From Antennarius striatus (taxonomy: Eukaryota; Chordata; Actinopteri; Lophiiformes; Antennariidae): DNA of 64,000 nucleotides. Position 1 is the stretch's first letter; each line of letters begins with the position of its first letter. The position numbers and the translations under genes are program-made. Of this stretch, positions 55,515 to 64,000 are shown piece after piece. Under the pieces are notes generated by a model. The model was given only the letters and a program-made list of their open reading frames with translations, did not search any database and was not told the origin of the DNA. The stretch spans positions 11,002,501 through 11,066,500 of the forward strand of contig NC_090780.1 of assembly GCF_040054535.1 (NCBI RefSeq). The letters run 5' to 3'.

Positions 55515-58500
55515 ATGGCACAGCGCCACGGATGTCTCAGGAATGTGACATTCAGCAGATTTTTAGCAACATTGTTTTTGATTTTTCCCCATAAGTAACC
55601 TTGTGTACACGAGATTAAAAATTGATTCATGCTGCATTCAAGCATTTATACATCTTAAAAACAAGAACAATTAAAGGATTAGATTTTACTCAGTTCAATA
55701 CTGTCAGCTATTTTTAACCCTTTTGAAAGCTGCATGTAAGAACACCCATGTGTTTCACTTTCAGCGTTCAGCTGAGGGAATTGTCGCCTGGGCCTGATGG
55801 ACTTTGTTTTTACTGTTGTTTTGTTTATGAGAAGCCCCAGTGAAGCAAACTGTGATTGACACTTATGTAGGCGTTAATGAAAAGCTTGAGCGCCACAGAC
55901 TGTGGTGGAAGTGTGCTGCCACTTAGCAAGGGCGGTCCACAGTTAAATGGACACCATATGGAAAACTAGCTTTCAATGTAAAACACAAATTTCCACTCAA
56001 CAGTGATTTCTTCCTACAAGTCATACAACAAATTTCAAGAGTGAATACTGACTGAAGTGAAATTAAATGTCCGTCAATCACAGTATACCATGCAATTTGA
56101 GAATTTGACTGGTCACAACTCTTTACTGCTTCACCATAACAGCTTCTGACAGAGGCCACATTGTTCAATTGAGTTCAGTTCAGTACAAGCAGACATTATT
56201 ATGTATTTCAGATGTACAGAGTGTCAGATGCAGCTCATGGCTCTTGTGGCTCAGCAGGCAGATTATTGCATTCCTTAAGATGCAGAATTCAGTAAGAACA
56301 AATTTACAGTGACTCAAATCCATCAAGTCGAGCCTGACTAAAACTTAAAATATACAACTGAAAAGATAATTACAAATACTGAAACAGAACAACATTAGAT
56401 GTTACCTTATTTATATTAATTTAGGTACAAACATGTAGGATTTCAAAAGAACAAAAGCAATATTCACGTTGGATGATATGAAATACTTTTAATAATCAAC
56501 ATTTTTAAATTATTGATCAAGAAAAAATGTCATTTTGTGCAGTGAAATGAATACCATTTTTTAAAAATAATGTATGATTGATAAAATGATATTTAATTTG
56601 AAATCTATACTTGGTATAACTTGTCTTTTTTCACATAGTCACATTTAATTTTAGAGCTACAGTTTAATTACTTTGAATCAGCAATGACACACAGTCGATG
56701 TCCACATATCTAAAATAACTGAATGTTAACATCTGTGGTGTTGTCAGAATGCTATCAGTTTATTCAGGAGCGTTCATGTTCATATTCATGTTAGATTAAG
56801 GGATGTAAACCTTCCAAATGATTTAAATAGTTATAATGTGCATATTCTCCTTTGGGATGATGGGGAAAGCGTGGTGCCACATATCAGATTCATTTACAGT
56901 GAAGGAACTGTCCAGTCAGACATTTGCTTATTCCACACTCTCCTTACAATTTATTGCTGTTCTCATAATGTAATGACTGTATATTCTTCAGAAGACTGAT
57001 TTATTATTATTTTTTAGATTATGCTGCTCAAAAAATTAATAAAAATGAGTGAAAAAGAAAAGTGAGACAACTGTCCATGGAATTTCTTTGCTTTTTCCAA
57101 AAATATTTGACATTGATTAATAATTATTAATAAAAAGTAATCTCTTTTGACACTATATAGTAGATGGCATATTATCTCAATAAGTATAACAAATGTTAGT
57201 TACTTGACAGTCTTAATTGTATTTGGTTAATTTTGTTCAGGCCCCTCACAGCCACATCTCTCTTCATATTCAGTCCACAGGCTCAAACTTTATAACGACA
57301 CCCCAGAGAACCACTCATCAGCAGTCCATCTGGATGGCCTCTCTTTGCTACAAAACACAGTGAAACTGAGCAGTGTTGACAAATCCAATGGTTTTCATGT
57401 GTCCCGGGTGCAGAGTAGGAATGACAATTGGATGCATGACTGTGAATGATAATATGACAGGCAGCCTTGCTTCTGTCACACTGCAAATAACACAGCCAGG
57501 CAGGACACTGGGAGTTTCTTGGTCCACCAACCTCAAACCCACCATCCACAACCCCTTACTGCCCCATCCCAGTGACCGAATCAACCCTCAGCTGCCTCAC
57601 ACATGGCTCCAATCACTCTGTCATACAGCAGCATAAAAAACATTCTGTCATAGTTTTGAAAGGTTTTTTATGTGGAGTTGGTGGCTTTGTCACCAAGGTT
57701 GTTGTAAAGGTCTTGGTTTGGACACCATCAAACTTGTCAAAGCAAACCTTTAGTAAGATCTATTGATCAAGGACGAATAAAGCAATTCCAAGTCTGTCAG
57801 GTCTCTGAGTTTAGACCATTGAAATGGTGCAGCATTTAAAAATTTTCTGTCAAGGGATTGTTTTGGAAATTTAATGATCCAGATGAGGAATGAAACAACG
57901 AGAAGTAAATTGATGAGAAGAGTCCATCTGTCTTTGTGTTTTTTTTTCCATTTATCATGCTGCAAACAAGTAAAAATCACAATTCAGGGTACTGGTTCAG
58001 TAAGAGTTAAGTTCAAAGAACAAAGAAAGCAGGGCATATTTATGGTGAAAATTGCCTCTAGGACTCTCCACAGTGTCATGTCCTGCCCAGAGACAAGATT
58101 AATATTCCATACTGTAACATTTCAGACAACTAAACATCATACAATACTGTATGTCCAAGGTCATTAGAGAGCAGAACAGGCACTGACGGGGTTAACAGTT
58201 GAGCACCGAGTAATGAATCATTCGACTAAAATGTGGAACAGTTAGCATAAAAGTGAAAATATTCATTCTTCTTTAAAGGATGTCTGTGTAGGTTCCCAAT
58301 CATGAGGAAATGAAGAAAATTAAGAAGAGCAGAAAATGAATCAACTGAACTTGCAGAAGTTTTGATGAAACGAACATGTGGTTGAAACAAAAGTTTCAAC
58401 CACATTTTTTTTACTCTTCTCCTTTACACAGTGTTTCAACATTTGTGGTTATGACCTCATTCGCTTTTTGCAGATGACTAAGGATTATTAACAATATCAT

Positions 58501-58806
58501 TCTTTACATTGAATGTAAAACCAGCAGCAATTTAGATAAGAACAAAAATAGATTGCTGAAAACAGTTAGTTTACATTTTAGAAAAGCTCTCTTTGTCTGG
58601 TGTGTAAAAGTTGTCTTATGTTCTGTGTTAAATGAGGAACTCATGTTCAGTAACTATTTGGTTTAATTCAAGTATATTTTGTCCACATTTCATATGACAG
58701 TTTTTTAAAGTGTGTGTTCATGTTTGAGTGAATCTCTCTTAGATGTTGTTAACGTAACTATCTTGTAATACCGACCTCATGAATAAATGTGTTTTTAAAA
58801 ATCAAA

Positions 58807-58897
<91 letters not shown>

Positions 58898-60368
58898 CTT
58901 TCAAAAATATCTCTTTTTTGCATTCTCTTCTTCTTTTTTCACAAACTCAAGAAGTCTGTTGAACCCCTTGAAGTATGCAGATCTTTCACCATTTTATTTC
59001 AGTAGTATCACACAGACACAAATTAATTTCTGAAAGTGCAACAAAGCGCCTTTACTCATAGTTGAATGTTTCTTATCATATTTATATCCTTCAATCTATT
59101 GAAATTTGTTGGAGTTTTTTTAATGTCACAATATGAGGTCTGTAGTAAATGACAGGCTATGTAAGCAGATATTGATTTGAAAAGAGTGTTATTTGGAAAG
59201 CCAAGCAGCCTCGCAAAAACAAAAGGTCAGCAGTCTGGTACCTTCAGGTACAAAATTGATCCTATTAGAAAGAAAGGGGAAAAAAACAGGAGTCAAGTGT
59301 TTGGGTTGCATATATGAACCTGTGTAATTAAAGAGCCAAAGATCTTTAGACTAAAGGCTAAAGAAGTTTCTGTTTTGTGTGTTTTGAGCCCCTGTTGAGA
59401 GAAGACATCACATTGCAGTACAAAAGATGCTGACCCTCATTCCACAGGTCATTAGAAACTAAAATATGTGAGACATGACGTATCAAACTTAGGTATGTAA
59501 TTTAAAAAACAAGAAATAAAAAAGCAGAATTATATCTTCACAACTTCCACATATTCACAGTTGAACTCAACATAAATATTTGGCTCAATAATTGTGCTTA
59601 AACCAAGGTTCAGATTCAACAGTGTGTTTTCTTTGTTTATTGTATGAAATTTTGACACTGACATACATCAGTGGGTGCAAACTGGAGTAGAGATAATAAG
59701 TACAGGTAATGCTATCGCAGAGCAAAAGTCTCTATATCAGAATCCAGGTTGGTGACCTGTCCGGGCTATACTATATGTATCTTACCCAATATTAGCTGGG
59801 ATAGCTCCAGCCTTCCCAGGATAATGGATAAGCAGTTAAAGAAAATAAAGTCAGGATACTCTGTCTTCCGCATGAATAGTAATAACCTTTCTTGTGCCAT
59901 TATCAGGCCATAATATGAATTTATTCAGTACATTAAAAAATTTAAAATTCAGCCTCAGTTTCAGACATAATAAACCAATGAATATTAGATAATATTTTAA
60001 TTAAACTTGAGACTAGTCATCTTAATGCCCAATAAAAAATGTAAAATAGTAACATTTCATTTGTATATTGTAAATTATATCTTGTCATTTTGTAAGAAAT
60101 ATTCAGTCAAAATTTAAGGTGTGAATCTTCTAATTACATATTGACTTTGGTATAAAGTTGAATGCAGTCCATTAATGAGACAATACTTAATGTGGACTGC
60201 AGTCATTGCTCATCTTGAATACCAACTGTATTTTTGGCTGAATCCCTGTGCTGGAGTTTTGGGCAGCCTAGGTTTTCTAATGTGATGTTTGTTTGTTGAA
60301 GTCCACTCACTATCTGTACATTTGTTTTGTCACTGCTTTGTATTGACTCAGTCACCAAATACGTACAG
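55515..60368. other. Intergenic or intronic stretch after the tex264-like exon C
   Basis: Mostly AT-rich. A weak plus-strand open segment at about 57252-57450 (HRLKLYNDTPENHSSAVHLD) follows a plausible acceptor but has no clear donor. A (TC)41 tract is at 58813-58894. A SINE-tail scrap lies at 59745-59845. Confidence 0.4.
58813..58894. repeat. (TC)41 microsatellite
   Basis: An uninterrupted 82-base TC tract. Confidence 0.97.
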
Positions 60369-61173
60369 CTCCTGGAGTGGGATTCTCTTGTCGGACATCA
60401 AACACAATTCACTCTCCAACAACTCTGCGCTGATCCAGGCTCAAATAATAGAGACAATGGAGGCAGAAGCTCAGGGGAAAACTATCCTAAAGGGCTGGAC
60501 TGGGAGCAGTCTGGTGGACTGCAGGTAAAGACGAAATATAATCTCCATGCAGATAGATCATAAAACCCTAAATGCTTCTAATCTAAAGTGCTAGGCTGCT
60601 GTCAGAGAAGAGGAGAAAATGTTAAGTGAGACACGTTTTTTAATGATGTGGGAATAAAGGGTTTTGATTCATCAGAATCCCACATTATAACTTCCTGTCC
60701 AAATGAGGGAAAAAAGGATATTGTTCTATATTTTTTTACTGAGAACAAATTTGAAGAAAAGGCTCACAATTTCTCCATGATTTTAAGACTACTGCGAGTC
60801 CAATCTTTCCTTTTCTTATTTCCTGTGGCTGATGATATCAGTATGGAGTACTTGCCACACACTGCAACCCAAAATCAACTTAATGTCTTCCTGATTTCTC
60901 CAGGAACGTTTGTGTTACCACACTGTAAAAGCAGAAGTCAAAACACAGCAGCTGCAGATTAAATATGCTGCTGAGACAGAAGTTACCAAAAAACAAGGAA
61001 TGACAAAATCAAATCAAAGCCAGGGCCAAACAAAACTAAAAATTCATTTTTTACAAGTCAAGCCCGTCACTGAAACATATTTAACTTCACACTTGAAAGT
61101 TTTAGGGAGGAAAATCCACAAGAAATTGTTGAGAAGAAGACGCTCAGCTACTCTGTTCCCTGAAGCCATTTGA
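60369..61173 (+). CDS. Possible two-exon 3' end of an unidentified gene
   Basis: Exon 1 would be 60369-60524 (tacag| ... CTGCAG|gtaaag, 156 nt) and exon 2 60904-61173 (ctccag|GAACG ... TGA, 270 nt). Both are phase 0 and join to a 141-residue open frame. It contains EWDSLVGHQTQFTLQQLC, then GLQ joined to ERLCYHTVKAEVKTQQLQIK, a Gln/Lys-rich helical stretch, and a basic end with HKKLLRRRRSATLFPEAI. I do not recognise the family. Exon 1 is also open in a second frame, which weakens the case. It may be chance. Confidence 0.3.
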
Positions 61174-62787
61174 AACCTGTCTGTACAGTTGCCTAATTTA
61201 TTCAAAACAGTAAAACAGTTAGGCATTGTAGTTCATATATTTTTCAAATATGTAAAAGAGGTGCATTTTTTGATGGCTACCTTTAACTGTGGCTTATTGG
61301 GCACACAATCAGCTCTGAATAAATGTGAGTGACCATGTTCATCTCAGCAAAAGAGCATGCCTCTCCATTTTTTTGGTCTCTTCGTTGAATTTGCTCATGA
61401 TAAAAGAAATCTAAGCCATAATCAAAATGTTTTATTCTTTTAATCTCAGTGTTGAATTGAAAGCCTTTGAATCTGCTCAATTTTGCAAGCAAAAAAGTGT
61501 AGTTGAAATCTGAAGAGCATTTTCCAGAAACTATGGCTACCTGAGTCATCAGAAGCAATGACTCATCTTTAAATGACACAAGTAGACAGCTGAGGATTTT
61601 TAACTTCAAATTTTACCTGAACTTTTATTTTTTATTATAACCAAAAAACTGCAGCTATTTTCAAAGCAATGTTTGAGTTGTTTGACAATTGTCTTAATTT
61701 TGTTGTATTGAAATTAATCACATACTTTCTAATATTTCTAATCAAAAGTTGTTTTCTTTTTTATTGACTCATAGATACTATAAAGTGAATTCTATGTACT
61801 GTATTCATAATTTCCTTAATGACTGCTTATAATAATAAGACAAGGCACTGAAATGATGCATGTTTTAATGAGAAATAAAATAGACTTTCCTTTCAAAGAG
61901 AAATTGTGACTGATCAGTCATTAATTGATATGTTAATAATGTCATCATAACATCATTGTACAGGGACTGTTAGAACACCCACAAAATCAGCTTCTTGTTC
62001 TGATCATACATAACACTGACAAAACTTTCTGTTCCTTCAAAGAATGCCATGGACCATGATCTGGGTCACATCAGAGCTGCTAAAGGTCACTACACAACTT
62101 ATCTCACTAAAGGAACTGATGAAGAAACGGAATAGACATACGTCTATTGGGACTGAATGGATGGTTTGAAATAACAATGTGCCACAATGAATGTCAAAGT
62201 TTATTGTATTTATTGTATGAATTGGTTGAAAACATATTGTAATGAGAGAGGTGTTTCGTTGATTCTGGGGATGCGAACTACACAAGCCAAAAGGCTTCTA
62301 ACATCAGCCCTTTTTCGGATGTTGTTGATGTTGCAAATGAGATGAAAGTGGTTACTTCTGTTATAATGATGTCTGAAAAAAATAAGCTAAATAAATAAAT
62401 TAAGAATGATGATATGAAGTGGGCTGAAATTATTTCAATCATTTCAGTAAGACTGGAATCACAGCTTACTTCTCTGCATTGTGCCAGTGTCAACACATTT
62501 TCCTCATGCAGTTATTCCCAGCTTCCTTTAATCTTAATGCTTGTAACCTGCATAGGGTCACATGGGGCCTAGAGCCTATCCCAGCTGCCCAAACATTTAC
62601 TAAATGATAGATGTATGTATTTGTACCACAGTATCATTAGGAAAATGATTGATTGTATTGCAGAATACAGCTTGCTACTACAGTATAGCTGTTTTCCATA
62701 GAAGTCTGTGGGAGCCGGGAGGATATGATATTTTTTGAAGACTCGTTTCTTCTTTTGTTAAATCTCGCTTCTAACCGGTGATGTACT
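61174..62787. other. Stretch without recognised features
   Basis: AT-rich, no exon recognised. A short SINE-tail-like segment (AGAGCCTATCCCAGCTGCCC) lies near 62570. Confidence 0.4.
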
Positions 62788-63199
62788 ACGTCACGCTTCA
62801 AAGCAGTGATGTATTGTAATTGTCAGTGTTTGTGTGTTTGTCCGTCCGTCCGTCCGTTAGTCCACCAAATATCTTCGCAACCATTGCAGATAGAAAGATG
62901 AAACAAAAAAAGCACATTACTCGGACGGCAGGGGATGAAAATAAGACGATGACCTTGACTTTGAGAAAACTATGTCAAGGTCAAATTTCAACTTTTGTAC
63001 ACTCAGGAACTGGATACGATAGAAAGACGAGGGAGAAGGCCAGTGTAAGACCATAGATCAAAGCTAGTTGAGCACTAGCTTTGATGTTTGACCTATACAA
63101 GTAGGTCAGGGTATTTTGACCTATGCAAGTAGGTCAGAGTAAAATTTTGAATTCAGGGGTGTTGCGGGATTTTGCAGTCTCTGACTGCATTGGTTCTTG
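62788..63199 (-). repeat. Unknown dispersed repeat, copy B (inverted)
   Basis: The reverse complement of copy A at 49441-49843, roughly 80% similar by eye over the whole length. It carries the extended half-sites TGACCTTGA (62950-62958) and TCAAGGTCA (62975-62983) in inverted order, and two further AGGTCA sites near 63100 and 63130. Starts beside CCGTCCGTCCGTCCG repeats. Confidence 0.7.
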
Positions 63200-64000
63200 T
63201 TTTCTGCTCTTCTGATAAAATGCGGCAGCCTCAGTCAACTAAACCACCTGATGACCCACAGCCTGCAATGAATCTCCAGTCATATCCATATCTTATATCT
63301 TCTAACAAACAAGAGATCACACTGCTTCTCTCAGCATTGCCAGCGCCTCACTTGGTGGGCGACAAAACCTCAAATGGATGTGTGTGTGCCTGTTATGAGA
63401 GACGAAAGCCATATATGACAGCTTCAAGCAAATGGCCTATTCTGAGCTAAAAATGTGACGATTCATCGTGTTTCACTTTTCTTCTTGACAGAAATGAGCA
63501 ATTCCTGCAGACAAAGACTGTCTATCTTATTATGTGGTTGGCAGTAAGGCTTTCTTTGAGTGTAATTGTGGCATTATGTTGTCACACTCTATCGATTTGT
63601 CATACTAATGTGTATATATTATTGTATCGGACAGAACTGACACCAGTAAACATTTACTTGTTATTGACATTTGAAATCTCAGTGATATCTGAGAGCTTCA
63701 TAAAAACTGAGATTCTTGTATAATACTGCCAGCAAATAGTGTGAATGCTAAATTGGAATGAAACAGAGATTTGTACATTTAAAAAGAAGTATTGAGTACT
63801 TCAAGAAAAATGAAAACCAAACATTCCTTTTGTTGACCATGGTTGTATATTGATATATAAACTACATTTTGAAGCGTGAATAAAATGTTTTAATACAATT
63901 TCCATCTATTTTAGGTATCAAAAAAAGTTGCAGAGTTGGTGTGTCCTGAAATAATAGTGACAATTGAAACTTAGTGGTAGAGCACATGGTTTGCATGTAT
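63200..64000. other. Right end without recognised features
   Basis: An open frame at 63172-63450 partly overlaps the repeat and has no family signature. The remainder is AT-rich. Confidence 0.4.

Noticed and set aside
63172-63450. 92-codon open frame
   Set aside because: Its 5' part lies inside the dispersed repeat (copy B), and copy A has no equivalent frame.

Overview
This is vertebrate nuclear DNA, almost certainly from a teleost fish. The coding exons are short, have GT-AG introns and encode recognisably vertebrate proteins. The repeats are those of fish genomes: a Rex3-type RTE LINE with a GGAT-repeat tail, a BEL/Pao LTR retrotransposon, tRNA-derived SINEs, Tc1/mariner, hAT and Tigger-like DNA elements, and many microsatellites. 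There is no CRISPR array, operon or other prokaryotic structure.

Layout. Positions 1-8000 hold no recognised host gene, but carry a complete Rex3-like LINE (4399-7765) with an intact 1059-residue ORF and a perfect 12-bp target duplication. Three minus-strand host genes then lie head to tail. rbm5 (CDS 8303-17143) has 24 coding exons that I placed one by one; they join in frame to 849 residues. brk1 (18974-19846) has 3 coding exons and 75 residues. gpx1 (20754-21493) has 2 exons and 194 residues, with an in-frame UGA selenocysteine codon and a SECIS-like hairpin in its 3' UTR. Two adjacent perfect foldback palindromes lie just upstream of gpx1.

From about 22.1 kb a divergent plus-strand gene resembling tex264 appears as three exons (22159-22336, 27886-28106, 55380-55514). 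Its ~27-kb second intron is packed with repeats. The middle exon has a 1-bp frameshift, no N-terminal membrane exon was found and the C-terminal tail is cut short, so this is either a decaying gene or one hit by assembly errors. That intron contains the main mobile element of the window: an intact 7.06-kb BEL/Pao retrotransposon on the minus strand (31611-38671). It has two identical 498-bp LTRs, a 5-bp target duplication, a primer site matching tRNA-Tyr and an uninterrupted 1992-codon gag-pol ORF.

The rest is a mosaic of older, partly nested elements: hAT carrying a SINE, RTE inside a SINE, and a SINE tail with an 11-bp target duplication. There are also two inverted copies of a ~400-bp unknown repeat rich in nuclear-receptor half-sites, a foldback element with a hammerhead-like core, an internally deleted Tc1 element, and a possible two-exon unidentified gene end at 60.4-61.2 kb. 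RBM5, GPX1 and TEX264 all lie on human 3p21, so the host genes look like a conserved block. I did not see a new multi-gene system; the novelty is in mobile-element structure and in the state of tex264.
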